This document shows, in pieces, positions 54,848 to 64,000 of a stretch of DNA of 64,000 nt. The DNA is taken from assembly GCA_907163225.1 (NCBI GenBank), contig OU015322.1, positions 3,158,060 to 3,222,059 on the forward strand, read 5' to 3'. The stretch is from an uncultured Rhodocyclaceae bacterium (GTDB taxonomy: Bacteria > Pseudomonadota > Gammaproteobacteria > Burkholderiales > Rhodocyclaceae). The translations under genes and the position numbers were made by a program. Positions within the stretch are counted from its first letter, which is position 1. Every line of letters begins with the position of its first letter. The notes under the pieces were generated by a model. The model was not told the origin of the DNA and did no database searches. It saw nothing but the letters and a program-made list of their open reading frames with translations.

Positions 54848-55633
54848 GTGAGCGCTCATCCCATCGCTGTTTTCGACTCCGGCCTCGGCGGGCTGACGGT
54901 GTTGCGCGCGCTGCGTGAGCGCTTGCCGCACGAAGACTTTTTCTATTTTGCCGATACCCGCTTTTTGCCTTATGGCGACCGGCCGGAGGTGTTTTTACGT
55001 GAGCGCGGGGTGTTGATTGCCGAGGCGCTGGTCAGGCGTGGGGCGAAGGCGCTGGTGATTGCCTGCAATACGGCGACGGCGGCGGCGGCGGAGGCGATTC
55101 GGGCGGCGGTTGATTTGCCGATTGTGGCGCTGGAGCCGGGAGTGAAGCCGGCGGTGGCGTTGACCAAGTCGGGCGTTATTGGCGTGCTGGCGACGACGCG
55201 GACGCTGGAGAGTGAGCGTTTTCAGCGGCTGGTTGGCAATCACGCCAACGGCTATCGCGTGCTGGCCCAAGCTTGCCCGGGTTTGGCCGAGGCGATTGAG
55301 GCGCAGGGGCCGGATAGCGCCGAGGTGTCGGCCTTGCTCGATGCCTTTGTCGCGCCGCTGGCTGCGGCGGCGGCTGATGTGGTGGTGCTCGGCTGCACGC
55401 ATTATCCGTGGGTGGCCGAGGCGATTGCCCGGCGCATGCCGGCGGGGACGGTTTTGCTCGATACCGGCGAGCCGGTGGCGCGTCAGCTGGAGCGTTTGCT
55501 GGCGGCGGGCAATATTCTGGGTGGCGGGCAGGGTCGGCTCACGGTGGCGACGAGCGGGGCGCCGGCTTCGGTGGCTGCTACGGTCAACCGGCTTTTTGGC
55601 CAAAAATTGAAAATTGAACACTGGGAGCCTTGA
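54848..55633 (+). CDS. murI: glutamate racemase
   Basis: Makes D-glutamate for peptidoglycan. 261 residues with FDSGLGGLTVLRAL, the catalytic cysteines in IACNTATAAAAE and LGCTHYPWV, and GTVLLDTGE. Start is GTG 54848. The C-terminal tail TVNRLFGQKLKIEHWEP is encoded by a dispersed-repeat copy. It overlaps the next frame only outside the accepted CoA transferase start. Confidence 0.95.
   Translation: MSAHPIAVFDSGLGGLTVLRALRERLPHEDFFYFADTRFLPYGDRPEVFLRERGVLIAEALVRRGAKALVIACNTATAAAAEAIRAAVDLPIVALEPGVKPAVALTKSGVIGVLATTRTLESERFQRLVGNHANGYRVLAQACPGLAEAIEAQGPDSAEVSALLDAFVAPLAAAAADVVVLGCTHYPWVAEAIARRMPAGTVLLDTGEPVARQLERLLAAGNILGGGQGRLTVATSGAPASVAATVNRLFGQKLKIEHWEP
55581..55618 (+). repeat. dispersed USS-like repeat, copy 16 (murI C-terminus)
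   Basis: Perfect core CGGTCAACCGG 55581-55591, CTTTTT, GGCC, AAAAATTGAAAATTGAA. Ends the gene; coding. Confidence 0.85.
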
Positions 55634-55634
55634 G

Positions 55635-56879
55635 ATGACTGAGGCAAAAAACGACGAGGCCCAACAGAACGAAGCGCCAAGGGATGCCGCCGCGAAGCCG
55701 CTGGCCGGGCTCAAGGTGGTTGAACTCGGTACGTTGATCGCCGGGCCGTTCTGCACTCGGATCATGGGTGAGTTCGGGGCCGAGGTGGTCAAGGTTGAAT
55801 CGCCCGATGGCGGCGATCCGTTGCGCAAGTGGCGCAAACTGTACGAGGGCACCTCGCTGTGGTGGGCTGTGCAGGGGCGCAACAAGAAATCGGTGACGGC
55901 AAATTTGAAGCATCCGGAGGGTCTCGCGTTCGTCCGCAAGCTGATTGCCGAAGCCGACATCCTGGTCGAGAACTTCCGCCCCGGCGTGCTGGAAAAGCTT
56001 GGGCTGGGCTGGGAAACGCTGAAGGCCGACAACCCCGGGCTGGTCATGGTGCGCCTTTCCGGCTTCGGCCAGACCGGGCCATACAAGGATCAGCCAGGCT
56101 TTGGCGCGGTGGGCGAGTCGATGGGCGGACTGCGCTACATCACCGGCTTTCCCGATCGGCCGCCGGTGCGCACCGGGATTTCCATCGGCGATTCGATTGC
56201 AGCGCTGTGGGGGGCGATTGGTGCCCTGATGGCGCTGCGCCACAAGGAGGTGAATGGCGGGGCCGGGCAGGTGGTCGATGTGGCGCTCTACGAGGCGGTC
56301 TTCGCGATGATGGAGTCGATGGTGCCGGAGTTCGACGTCTTCGGCTTCGTGCGCGAGCGGACCGGCAACATCATGCCGGGCATCACGCCGTCGAGCACGC
56401 ACACGACGAAGGACGGCAAGCACGTGACCATCGGCGCCAATGGCGATGCGATCTTCAAGCGTTTCATGCTGGCGATTGGCCGGCCGGAACTGGCCGATGA
56501 TCCCACGCTGGCCGACAACGCCGGCCGCGATGCGCGGCGCGACGAGATCTATGCTTTGATCGACGACTGGTGCGCCTTGCACGATGAGGCCGAGGTGCTG
56601 GCCATTCTGGCCGCAGCGGAGGTGCCGTCATCGCGCATCTATTCTGCTGCCGACATGTTCGCCGATCCGCAGTTCATTGCCCGCCAGATGTTCGAGTCAG
56701 CCCGGTTGCCGGATGGCAAGGAGCTGAAAATTCCCGGCATTGTGCCCAAGTTGTCCGAAACCCCGGGCAGCACGGAATGGCTGGGGGCGGCGCTGGGCGA
56801 ACACACCGACGCGGTGCTGGCCGGGCTGGGCTATTCGCCGGAAAAAATTGCCGCGTTGAGAAGCGAAGGCGCCGTTTAG
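55635..56879 (+). CDS. CaiB/BaiF-family CoA transferase
   Basis: A 414-residue class III CoA transferase. VVELGTLIAGPFCTRIMGEFGAEVVKVE holds the CoA-binding start, NKKSVTANLKHPEG and VENFRPGVLEKLGL follow, and the catalytic aspartate is expected in the GQVVDVALYEAVF segment region. The substrate acid is unknown. Start ATG 55635 with GGGAG upstream, 1 bp after the murI stop, so the two are coupled. Confidence 0.92.
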   Translation: MTEAKNDEAQQNEAPRDAAAKPLAGLKVVELGTLIAGPFCTRIMGEFGAEVVKVESPDGGDPLRKWRKLYEGTSLWWAVQGRNKKSVTANLKHPEGLAFVRKLIAEADILVENFRPGVLEKLGLGWETLKADNPGLVMVRLSGFGQTGPYKDQPGFGAVGESMGGLRYITGFPDRPPVRTGISIGDSIAALWGAIGALMALRHKEVNGGAGQVVDVALYEAVFAMMESMVPEFDVFGFVRERTGNIMPGITPSSTHTTKDGKHVTIGANGDAIFKRFMLAIGRPELADDPTLADNAGRDARRDEIYALIDDWCALHDEAEVLAILAAAEVPSSRIYSAADMFADPQFIARQMFESARLPDGKELKIPGIVPKLSETPGSTEWLGAALGEHTDAVLAGLGYSPEKIAALRSEGAV

Positions 56880-56902
56880 GCACCTTGCTTCTTGGGCGCC
56901 GC

Positions 56903-58525
56903 TTAGACGCGGAAGCGCCCGATCATCACCTTGAGGTTGTTGGCGATATCTTCCAGCTGATGCGCCGTGGCGGTTGTGCCGCGGATGGTCGTCGTCGTGT
57001 CTTCGACCATGTTGGCGATTTGTTCGACGCGCTGGGCGATTGACGTACTGGCCGCACTTTGCTCATGCGTTGCATTGGCCACATCGCCCACGCGTTCGAG
57101 CGTGCGCCGGGCACCTGCCTCAATGGCGCGGAGGGATTCGGACGCCGAATGGGCCAGGCTGACGCCCTGTTCCACCTCCGGCAGCGCGGCATTCATCGCT
57201 TGAACGGCACCCGTCGTGTCTGATTGAATCGCGACGATCATCTGCTCGATTTCAGTCGTCGCCAGCGAGGTTCGTTCTGCCAGCTTTCTCACTTCGTCAG
57301 CGACCACGGCAAAGCCACGCCCTTGCTCTCCGGCGCGGGCGGCCTCGATGGCGGCATTCAATGCCAGCAGATTGGTCTGGCCTGCAATGTCCTTGATGAC
57401 GTTGGCGATGGATGAAATCTGGTTGGCTCGCCCCTCCAGCGTGCGAATGCGCGTCGACACGTCAGTGACCGTGCCGGAAAGCTGTTGAATGGCATGGGTG
57501 GCTTCGCCAACACGGGCACTGCCTTCGCTCGAGAGCTTGACCGCTTCCCGCGTGTCGGCCGAGGTTTCACGGGCGCTGTCGGAAATATGGTTTGAACTGA
57601 CGGTAAGTTGCTCGATCGCTGCTGCCATCGCCGAGGTGGCATCGGATTGTTGCTCGGCCGCGCTGGCCACCTCGTCAGACGCCGTGGCAATGCGTTCGGC
57701 GTTGACGACAAGGCTGTTGGCGTCGCCATTGATTTCACTAACCATCACTCGCAGAGAGGCGATCATGGTGTCCAGCGAGTGCAGCAGGCTGTCTTGCGGC
57801 GCCGAGTCGGTGCGGGTGGTCAGGTCGCCAGCGGCCACGCGTTGCATGATTTCAGCCACCATCTTCGGTTCGCCACCGAGTTGCTGGATGACGCTACGGC
57901 CGATCAGGTAGCCGATCAGGCTGAGGCCGATCAGCAAAACGAGCGAAATCCCACCCAGCAGGATGGCACTACGCTGGAATTCGGTATTGACGTCATCAAT
58001 GTAAATCCCGGTACCGATGACCCAGTTCCACGCTGGAAATGGGGCGATGTAGGACAGCTTGGGTGATGCCTCGGTTTGCCCGGCCCGCGGGAAGCAGTAA
58101 TCAACGAAGCCGCCGCCGGCCACGCCGGTGGCAACGATTTCGCGCACCAGAAGCTTGCCCTTGGCATCCTTCAAATCGCTGACGTTCTTGCCTTCGTTTT
58201 CGGGCTTGGGCGGCAGCAGCACGTAGGTGTGGCTGGTGTCGAGAATGAAAAAGTAATCCTTGTCGCCATAACGCAGGTTACGCAAGGCTTCCTTGGCCGC
58301 CTTTTGGGCGTCGTCTTGAGACAGTGTGCCGGCAGTGGCCAGTTTTTGATGGTGGGTCAGCACGCCGACACTGACCTCGACGAGGTTCTTGGTCTTCTGC
58401 ATCCGGTCGTCCAGCATCGTCTGCTTGAGCTGGAACAGGGCGGTAACGCAGAGCAGGAGCAGACCAATCAGCGTCAATCCGACCAGGAGCTGCATGCGCG
58501 AAGAAAGGCGCAATTTTGCTAGCAA
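56903..58525 (-). CDS. methyl-accepting chemotaxis protein with single Cache domain
   Basis: A 540-residue chemoreceptor. A membrane helix (about 10-30), a periplasmic sCache_2 domain (about 35-185; [23 protein letters not shown]), a second helix (about 190-210), HAMP, and the signalling tip [21 protein letters not shown]. sCache_2 often senses small organic acids. Start is TTG 58525 or ATG 58495. It faces the CoA transferase gene convergently. Confidence 0.92.
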   Translation of the reverse strand: MLAKLRLSSRMQLLVGLTLIGLLLLCVTALFQLKQTMLDDRMQKTKNLVEVSVGVLTHHQKLATAGTLSQDDAQKAAKEALRNLRYGDKDYFFILDTSHTYVLLPPKPENEGKNVSDLKDAKGKLLVREIVATGVAGGGFVDYCFPRAGQTEASPKLSYIAPFPAWNWVIGTGIYIDDVNTEFQRSAILLGGISLVLLIGLSLIGYLIGRSVIQQLGGEPKMVAEIMQRVAAGDLTTRTDSAPQDSLLHSLDTMIASLRVMVSEINGDANSLVVNAERIATASDEVASAAEQQSDATSAMAAAIEQLTVSSNHISDSARETSADTREAVKLSSEGSARVGEATHAIQQLSGTVTDVSTRIRTLEGRANQISSIANVIKDIAGQTNLLALNAAIEAARAGEQGRGFAVVADEVRKLAERTSLATTEIEQMIVAIQSDTTGAVQAMNAALPEVEQGVSLAHSASESLRAIEAGARRTLERVGDVANATHEQSAASTSIAQRVEQIANMVEDTTTTIRGTTATAHQLEDIANNLKVMIGRFRV

Positions 58526-58578
58526 TTTTATATTCAGTTCCCCAGCGATATGTTTTTTATATGAGACAACATTGTTAC

Positions 58579-58612
58579 GGCAAAAAGGCCTTTGCCTTTA
58601 GCTTCGGCTAAA
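58579..58612 (-). terminator. stem-loops after the TonB gene
   Basis: TTTAGC TTCG GCTAAA and GGCAAA/TTTGCC stems with T runs on the minus strand; probably terminate the TonB transcript. Confidence 0.45.
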
Positions 58613-58626
58613 AATTTCCAGCTTAT

Positions 58627-59157
58627 TTACTTTAGCCGAAAGCGAACGGGGAGAACGACCTGGCGGGGCGCATCGTCGGGCAAGGACTGCAGCGACCGGA
58701 CAGCGCGCAGCGCGGCGGTGTCGAGAATGGCGTGGCCGCTACCTTGCTCGACGCGGGCGGCGCTGACCTTGCCTGCTTCGTCAATGATGATCAAAACCTG
58801 CACCTCGCCTTCCAGACCACGGGCGATGGCTTCTGCCGGGTAAAACTGGCCGGCGCTGTCGAGGTTTTTGAGATGCTCGCGGACGGCCTGGGTCCAGGTT
58901 TTGGCGGCTTGCGTCCCGGTCTTGGCTGCTGGCTTTGGCGGCGTCTGTTTTTTGCGTGGTTCCGGCGGGCGTGCCGGCTCGGGCAGGGTCAGCGGCGGCG
59001 CTGCGGCTGGTGGTGGCGGGGGGCGCAACTCGGCGGTCAGCATGTTTGCGGTCGACCGGGAATTTTGCTCAAAATCGACATTGTCCAGCAGCGGCACAAG
59101 ATGCAGCAAAACCGATAGCGCCAGCGCTGTAAAAAGCCGGTAATCGATTCGGAGCAT
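58627..59157 (-). CDS. TonB C-terminal domain protein (energy transducer TonB family)
   Basis: A 176-residue protein: N-terminal membrane anchor (LFTALALSVLLHLVPLL), proline/lysine-rich linker (PPPPPAAAPPLTLPEPARPP), and a C-terminal TonB domain with YPAEAIARGLEGEVQVLIII and DTAALRAVRSLQ. It may energise outer-membrane receptors such as the one at 28997. A repeat copy (59049-59076) lies near the start in frame, encoding NVDFEQNSRST just after the anchor. The real start is ATG 59157; frames extending further up have no support. Confidence 0.85.
   Translation of the reverse strand: MLRIDYRLFTALALSVLLHLVPLLDNVDFEQNSRSTANMLTAELRPPPPPAAAPPLTLPEPARPPEPRKKQTPPKPAAKTGTQAAKTWTQAVREHLKNLDSAGQFYPAEAIARGLEGEVQVLIIIDEAGKVSAARVEQGSGHAILDTAALRAVRSLQSLPDDAPRQVVLPVRFRLK
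59049..59076 (+). repeat. dispersed USS-like repeat, copy 17 (inside the tonB-like gene)
   Basis: Core CGGTCGACCGG 59049-59059, GAATTTT, GCTC, AAAATCGA. Very similar to copy 5. Confidence 0.82.
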
Positions 59158-59194
59158 GAGAAAATGATGGCTGGCCTGAGGCAATGGAAACGCT

Positions 59195-60226
59195 ATGACA
59201 CTAGCTGCAAAACGATGGTTTGCCATGATAAGCGCGATGGGCTGCCTGCTGTCCGCTGCATCGCCGGTTTTTTCGGCTGACGGGCCGGGCCCGGATCCGC
59301 AGAGCTTCTCGGTCAGCATGGAGCTGGCCGATGTCGGGCAAGCCGAAAAATGGCTGGATGCCGGCATGTCACCGGATTTCATGGGGAGCCGGATCGGTTC
59401 CGGCCTGATGTTTGGCGCCTGGGAGGGGAAGCTGGCGTTGATGCGCTTGTTCCTGTCGCGCGGGGCGGACATCAATCAGTTGAATGCAAACGGCGAGTCG
59501 GCCATTGCGCTGGCTGCCTGGCGTGGCAATCTGGAGGCAGTCCAGTGGTTGCTTGAGCGCGGGGCACGGATCAATGCGCCGAGCAAAAAATGGTCGGCGC
59601 TGCATTACGCGGTCTTCGCCGGGCACACCGAAGTCGCCGATTTTCTGATCGAGCAGGGGGCGGACATCAACGCCCAGAGCACCAACGGTTCCAGCGTGCT
59701 GATGATGGCGGTTTATGAAGGGCACAAGGATCTGGCGCGCAAGCTGATCGAGAAGGGCGCCGACCGGTCGCCGAAGAACGACTGGGGCGACGGCGCGCTG
59801 GAGTGGGCCATGCGCCAGGATCGGCTGGAAATCGCCCGGATGGTGAGCAATCCGGAGGAGTTCAACATCGCGGTCAGTCAGCCCAAGGAAAAATGGGGCG
59901 AGCCGGTGCGTTCGATGCGCACATCGAAGGCGCTGGAAGAGTTGTTGAGCATGCGTGAAAAGTTGCTTGAGCGCGGCATGTCGACGGAAAGCATTGACCA
60001 GCGCATTTCGTCCGAGCGCGTGCGTATTGTTCGCGCCGAGTTGGATCGCCCCACGCCGGCCCGGGCGGCGACGATGGAAATTACCGCCAGCCGCAAGAAG
60101 CCACAAGAGCAGTCGGCGACGATTATCTACGACGACAAGGGCAAGGCGGTTGGTTACAAGGCACCGGTGGCAACGTTCTCCGGCAAGCCGAAAATGCCGG
60201 TCAAGGCACCGGTCAAAAATTATTGA
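59195..60226 (+). CDS. secreted ankyrin-repeat protein
   Basis: A 343-residue protein with a signal peptide (ending SPVFSADG, about 28) and at least five ankyrin repeats (about 55-215), for example GESAIALAAWRGNLEAVQWLLERGA and KKWSALHYAVFAGHTEVADFLIE, read in parts. A coiled region follows (about 245-300). Divergent from the tonB-like gene with 37 bp between. Periplasmic binding role suspected; partner unknown. Confidence 0.85.
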   Translation: MTLAAKRWFAMISAMGCLLSAASPVFSADGPGPDPQSFSVSMELADVGQAEKWLDAGMSPDFMGSRIGSGLMFGAWEGKLALMRLFLSRGADINQLNANGESAIALAAWRGNLEAVQWLLERGARINAPSKKWSALHYAVFAGHTEVADFLIEQGADINAQSTNGSSVLMMAVYEGHKDLARKLIEKGADRSPKNDWGDGALEWAMRQDRLEIARMVSNPEEFNIAVSQPKEKWGEPVRSMRTSKALEELLSMREKLLERGMSTESIDQRISSERVRIVRAELDRPTPARAATMEITASRKKPQEQSATIIYDDKGKAVGYKAPVATFSGKPKMPVKAPVKNY

Positions 60227-60321
60227 TTTTCAGGTGAAGCAGGCTGCCCTGACGGCGGCTTGAATTGCCAAGCGCCTTGCGCTGATGCAGACTTCGCCGA
60301 TCAACCGAAAGAGGAGCGGGC

Positions 60322-60654
60322 ATGCTTTACGTGGCAAGAAACAGCGATGGCGTGATTTGTGAAGTGCATTCAATGCCGCTTGGCGATGCCCAGGAGGCGG
60401 TGCCGGCTGACCATGCCGAGGCGCTCCAGTTCATTCACGAGCGTTGGCGGCAGAACGAGCTGAACGAGCTTGACCGGGATTTCGTGCGGGTGATCGAGGA
60501 TACGATCGAATTGCTGATCGCCAAGGATGTCATCTTGTTCACCGACCTGCCGCCCAAGGTTCAGGAAAAGCTGCTGCGCCGCAAGGAAATCCGCCAGAAA
60601 AAGCATTACCAGGGCCATTTTGGCGCTGGCGGCGACGACATCATTCCCATCTGA
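60322..60654 (+). CDS. conserved small protein of unknown function
   Basis: A 110-residue protein with charged, helical character and a basic stretch KLLRRKEIRQKKHYQ. Strong ribosome-binding site AAAGAGGAGCGGGC before the ATG. I do not recognise the family. A terminator follows. Confidence 0.75.
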   Translation: MLYVARNSDGVICEVHSMPLGDAQEAVPADHAEALQFIHERWRQNELNELDRDFVRVIEDTIELLIAKDVILFTDLPPKVQEKLLRRKEIRQKKHYQGHFGAGGDDIIPI

Positions 60655-60660
60655 TCGCTA

Positions 60661-60687
60661 CCCCGGCGCGCCGGGCGCGGGGGTTTT
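60661..60687 (+). terminator. terminator after the small protein gene
   Basis: CCCC-GGCGC/GCGC-GGGG stem with one bulge, then TTTT. Confidence 0.65.
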
Positions 60688-60699
60688 GACGAGCGGCCC

Positions 60700-61308
60700 T
60701 CAGTGTACCGTCATCACCGCCTTGACCAGTTCGGCCAGGGTTCGCACCCCCATTTTTTCCATGACCCTTGCCCGGTGGGCTTCGACTGTTTTCATGCTGA
60801 TGTTCAGTTCGTCGGCAATTTGCTTGTTGAGCTTGCCGACGACGACCAGTTTCATTACTTCGCGTTCGCGCTGGGTGAGTTGATCCAGGCGGTGGCTGAT
60901 GGCACCGTCGCGTTGGCGGCGGGCGGATCGCTGGCGATCGAGTTCGAGGGCGCGGACGATGCGCGACAGCAAATCCTCGTTGTGGAACGGCTTTTCGATG
61001 AAGTCGCAGGCGCCCCGCTGCAGCGCTGAGACGGCCATCGGGACGTCGCCGTGGCCGGTGACGAAGATGACCGGCAGCTGTGAGCCGAGCGCATCGAGCT
61101 TTTCGTGCAGTTCGAGGCCGCTCATTTCCGGCATCCGGACATCGAGAATCAGGCAGCCGCGCATGTCGTCGCGACGGGCTTTGAGAAAGCTCTCGGCGGA
61201 GTCGAAGCAGGCGACGAGATAGCCTTCACCTTCGAGCAGCCAGGTCATCGAGTCGCGCATGGCTTCGTCGTCATCAACGACGTAAATGGTTTGTGTCAGG
61301 TCATTCAT
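60700..61308 (-). CDS. FixJ/TtrR-type response regulator
   Basis: A 202-residue two-component regulator: receiver with VVDDDEAMRD, phospho-acceptor in CLILDVRMPEMSGLEL and KPF, then a LuxR-type helix-turn-helix (LTQREREVMKLVVVGKLNKQIADEL). It is 15 bp from the kinase gene upstream on the same strand, its cognate partner. Target genes are not shown. Confidence 0.92.
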   Translation of the reverse strand: MNDLTQTIYVVDDDEAMRDSMTWLLEGEGYLVACFDSAESFLKARRDDMRGCLILDVRMPEMSGLELHEKLDALGSQLPVIFVTGHGDVPMAVSALQRGACDFIEKPFHNEDLLSRIVRALELDRQRSARRQRDGAISHRLDQLTQREREVMKLVVVGKLNKQIADELNISMKTVEAHRARVMEKMGVRTLAELVKAVMTVH

Positions 61309-61323
61309 GGCTCATCTCTCTTT

Positions 61324-63711
61324 TTACTCGCCAATTTCTTCGATTGGTACGGTGAAGTGGAACAGGCTGCCGCCTTCGCGCCGCGGCTCGACCCACAGAC
61401 GACCCTGGTGAAACTCGATGATCGAGCGGCAGATGGCCAGGCCAATGCCCATGCCCTCAGGCTTGGTGGTGTAGAACGGGGCAAAAATCTTTTCGATGTC
61501 CTCTTCGCTCAGGCCGTGGCCCTGGTCGGCGACGGTGACTTCCAGCATCCGGTCATCGACCACCGTGGCCTGCAGGGTTAGCTGGCGGCGCTCAAGGGGC
61601 ACGTTGGTCATTGCTTCGATGGCATTTTTCACCAGGTTGAGCAGCACCTGCTCGATCATGATGCGGTCAACCAGAATTTTCGGCAAATTTTCGGGAAGGT
61701 CGACAATGATCTGGGTGCCGGTGCGCTGGGCCTCGATGTCGGCAAAGGCACGGGTTTCATCGACCAGTTCGGCCAGCGCGATGGGTTGCCGGTTCGGCTC
61801 GCCCTTCTTCACCATGTCGCGCATGCGGCGGATGATCTTGCCCGCCCGTTCGGCCTGGTCGGAGGCTTTTTGCATTGCGGCAAGCAGGTCGTCCAGCTTG
61901 TAGTTGCCGGCCTGCATGCGCTTGACGCAGCCGGCGCAGTAGTTGGCGATGGCCGACAGCGGCTGGTTGAGTTCGTGCGCCAGCGAGGAGGCCATTTCGC
62001 CCATGGTGATCAGGCGCGAGGTTTGTTCGAGCCGCTTTTGCTGCTGCAAACTCACTTCTTCGATGTGCTTCTTGTCGGTTATATCGGTGGAGATCTGAAC
62101 GCGCACGGTACGCCCGTCCACCCAGCGGATGGCGCGCTCGTGAAGGTGGTACCAGTGGCCGGACAGGATGTGCTGGATTTCGCCGTCGAACAGATCGCAC
62201 GGGAGTTCATCCGGGCTGATGTGCTGTGGGTCGCGCACCAGTGATTCCTGTGCCGGACGGCAGGCAGCGCTGATGAGTTCCGAGTCGCGCCCCACGCAGT
62301 CAAAGCCGAAAATGTTCTGGAAAGCCCGGTTGGCAAAAAGGATTTCGCCGGTATTGACGTCGGCCACATGTACTGCGGCGTCGAGGCCGTTGATGACCGT
62401 GACAAAGCGCTCATGGGCGCGTTCGAGCTCGACGCGCACCCGCTTCGGTTCGGTGATGTCATTCATCGAGGCGATCCAGCCGATCTGGGCGCCATGGGTG
62501 TCGATCAATGGCGAGAAATAGAGGCGGACGTCGAAGCGCTCGCCGCTCCGGCGCATGATCCGCATCTCGAAGCCGGCAGCCGGGGCATTGCCGGCCAGCG
62601 CGGTGTCGATGTTGTGCTGGAGGTGGTCGAATTCTTCGGGCGGCCAGTAGGGGTAGGGGGGCTTGATGCCGACCAGCTCGCTCTCGTTAAAGCCGGTCAT
62701 CCGGCAGAAGGCGGCGTTGACGAAGGTGATGCGGCCTTCGAGGTCGATGGCGCGCATGCCGGTGATCAGCGATTGCGACATGGCCTGGCGGAAGGCGTAG
62801 GCGGCACGCAGCTCTTCCTCGGTGGCGGCGCGCAGCTTGGCGTGGCGGCGCAGCTGGATCAGCGTGACGGTGGCAATCAGGGTCAGGACGAGGATCAGTG
62901 CGGCCGGTACGAAGGGCAGCCAGGCGCCGCCGCTGCGGTAGGCGACGATGTTCAGTCCGAGGCGGTTGTTGGGCAGCTCAAGGTTGATCTGACCGGAAAT
63001 CTGGCGGTCGGTGGGTCTGATCGATGAGTTGCTGTAAACCTCGCGGTTTTGGGTGTCGACCACGGACAGGCTGTAGCGGGTGGTGAATACCGTCGGCAGC
63101 GTGGCGCGCAGCAGGGTTTCGAGCGACTGGATGGCAATGAAGGCACCAAGATCGGCGCTGCCGCGCTGGACGGGAAAAACGATGTCGTGGGTAGGGCGCT
63201 GCGTGGCGTCGCGGTAATCGGCAGAAACCACTTCGTGGCGTACGCGCAGGGCTTCCTGCAAGGCGGTGAGTCGTTCGCTGGCGAGTTGTTCGCCGACAAA
63301 GACAGCGGTGGCTTCATTCGGCGCTACCCAGTCAACCTTGCCGTCAGTGTCGACCCAGATAATTGCCTGGATTTCCGGTGTGTCGCGAACATAGCGCGCT
63401 GCCCGTACCTGGAAGGATTCGTAGGTGAGTTGCTTGAATTCCTGCTCACGGCCGAGCTCGGCGAGAAAATCGAGATGCCCGCGCAGGCGGTTCTCGATGG
63501 TTCGTTCAGCCCAGTGCATGTCGCCTTCCAGGGCCGAACGGGCGGTGTCGAGTTCGCGCCATTGCAGCAGGCCCGTCAGCACCAGCATGGCCAGCGCAAA
63601 GATGCCGATGGCGACATACGGCGCCAGCCATAGCCGGGTCTGTTTGGGGGGAGGGGCGGGGGATCGAAGGAGCATGGTCAAATTCTTCGCTGCTGGCGCT
63701 TCGTCGGCCAT
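61324..63711 (-). CDS. membrane PAS sensor histidine kinase, partner of the FixJ-type regulator
   Basis: A 795-residue kinase. A membrane helix (about 26-50), a periplasmic sensor (about 55-265), a second helix (about 266-290), two PAS domains (about 315-435 and 440-550), and a kinase core with SLAHELNQPLSAIANY (H box) and IFAPFYTTKPEGMGIGLAI. The last repeat copy (61664-61690) lies in frame encoding NLPKILVDRI in the ATPase region. It is followed by the FixJ-type gene, as in FixLJ/DctSR pairs. Ligand unknown. Confidence 0.92.
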   Translation of the reverse strand: MADEAPAAKNLTMLLRSPAPPPKQTRLWLAPYVAIGIFALAMLVLTGLLQWRELDTARSALEGDMHWAERTIENRLRGHLDFLAELGREQEFKQLTYESFQVRAARYVRDTPEIQAIIWVDTDGKVDWVAPNEATAVFVGEQLASERLTALQEALRVRHEVVSADYRDATQRPTHDIVFPVQRGSADLGAFIAIQSLETLLRATLPTVFTTRYSLSVVDTQNREVYSNSSIRPTDRQISGQINLELPNNRLGLNIVAYRSGGAWLPFVPAALILVLTLIATVTLIQLRRHAKLRAATEEELRAAYAFRQAMSQSLITGMRAIDLEGRITFVNAAFCRMTGFNESELVGIKPPYPYWPPEEFDHLQHNIDTALAGNAPAAGFEMRIMRRSGERFDVRLYFSPLIDTHGAQIGWIASMNDITEPKRVRVELERAHERFVTVINGLDAAVHVADVNTGEILFANRAFQNIFGFDCVGRDSELISAACRPAQESLVRDPQHISPDELPCDLFDGEIQHILSGHWYHLHERAIRWVDGRTVRVQISTDITDKKHIEEVSLQQQKRLEQTSRLITMGEMASSLAHELNQPLSAIANYCAGCVKRMQAGNYKLDDLLAAMQKASDQAERAGKIIRRMRDMVKKGEPNRQPIALAELVDETRAFADIEAQRTGTQIIVDLPENLPKILVDRIMIEQVLLNLVKNAIEAMTNVPLERRQLTLQATVVDDRMLEVTVADQGHGLSEEDIEKIFAPFYTTKPEGMGIGLAICRSIIEFHQGRLWVEPRREGGSLFHFTVPIEEIGE
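61664..61690 (+). repeat. dispersed USS-like repeat, copy 18 (inside the sensor kinase gene)
   Basis: Core CGGTCAACCAG 61664-61674 (one change), AATTTT, CGGC, AAATTTT. Confidence 0.7.
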
Positions 63712-63722
63712 AGGTACTTACC

Positions 63723-64000
63723 CTATATGACGATCAGCCAACCGGCGACGCCAGGTACCAGCAGGGCGGTCAAAGCGCCGTTCATGCCCATGGCCAGGGC
63801 GGCGAAGGCGCCGCTTTGCTCGCTGACCTGAAAGGCGCGGGCGGTGCCGATGCCGTGCGAGGCGATGCCGATGGCAAAGCCGCGGATGGCCGGGTCGCGC
63901 ACTTGCATCGCATCGAACACGGTGCGCGCGCCCACTGCACCGAGGATGCCGGTAACAATGACCAGCACGGCGGTCAGCGATGGAATGCCGCCGATCCGTT
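63723..64000 (-). CDS. LrgB/CidB-family membrane protein, C-terminal part (5' end outside window)
   Basis: The frame runs in from the right edge. The visible part, GILGAVGARTVFDAMQVRDPAIRGFAIG and IASHGIGTARAFQVSEQSG, carries the conserved ASHGIGTARA motif of LrgB. LrgAB/CidAB modulate murein hydrolase activity and pyruvate transport in characterised bacteria. LrgA would be upstream and is outside the window. Confidence 0.9.
   Translation of the reverse strand, partial: RIGGIPSLTAVLVIVTGILGAVGARTVFDAMQVRDPAIRGFAIGIASHGIGTARAFQVSEQSGAFAALAMGMNGALTALLVPGVAGWLIVI

Overview
The window is a GC-rich (roughly 60-65 percent by eye), gene-dense bacterial chromosome segment. Gene content suggests a betaproteobacterium of the Rhodocyclales (Dechloromonas/Azonexus-like): split-alpha pntAA-pntAB-pntB, aceK beside both a monomeric and a dimeric NADP isocitrate dehydrogenase, several chemoreceptors, RstAB-type and FixJ-type two-component systems, and an RND pump. 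This placement is inference from protein families; there is no rRNA or other phylogenetic marker. I saw no CRISPR array, tRNA or complete insertion sequence.

Layout. 1-5.7 kb: end of a LysR regulator, hda, a small unknown gene, tyrS, an HrgA-like gene of foreign appearance, purM and an RlpA-like protein. 5.7-11.1 kb: an RND efflux pair behind a palindromic operator candidate, then a response regulator broken by one in-frame stop. 11.1-19 kb: miaA, a PAS chemoreceptor, small membrane proteins, a large membrane protein and a lytic transglycosylase. 19-23 kb: an Mrr-type endonuclease, mutL and an Xre-RES toxin-antitoxin pair. 23-31 kb: dedA, a lipoprotein, purN, a DUF3108 protein and an RsmB-like methylase, then a 237-bp MITE-like insertion, an MscS channel and a TonB-dependent receptor. 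31-35.7 kb: an ECF-sigma-controlled RiPP (HvfABC/bufferin-like) cluster with DoxX, thioredoxin and CcdA-like proteins. 35.7-38.4 kb: rstA-rstB plus two small-protein genes behind an RstA-box-like site. 38.4-43.4 kb: dsbB, rpmG, rpmB, radC, coaBC, dut and a chemoreceptor. 43.4-52 kb: transhydrogenase, aceK and two IDHs. 52-64 kb: two unknown proteins, a TrmH-family methylase, a YeeE/YedE pair, murI, a CoA transferase, a chemoreceptor, a TonB protein, an ankyrin protein, a FixLJ-like pair and part of an LrgB protein.

The strongest undescribed signal is a dispersed directional repeat. It has an 11-bp core, CGGTCAACCGG, followed by two A/T tracts about one helical turn apart. I count about 18 good copies in 64 kb, on both strands, in intergenic DNA, at gene ends, and in frame inside genes such as tyrS, mutL (two copies), hvfB, murI and tonB. 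One copy is paired with an inverted core to make a hairpin terminator. This architecture resembles the DNA-uptake sequences of Pasteurellaceae and Neisseriaceae, which to my knowledge are not described in this group. A nucleoid-protein site is an alternative.

Other notable points: two ECF promoters with identical spacing drive the two halves of the RiPP/redox cluster, whose anti-sigma gene is only 59 codons long. An RstA box precedes two overlapping small-protein genes directly downstream of rstAB. The MITE-like element carries 18-bp inverted ends and a TGA duplication, and its precise removal restores a four-base GTGA overlap between rsmB and mscS.
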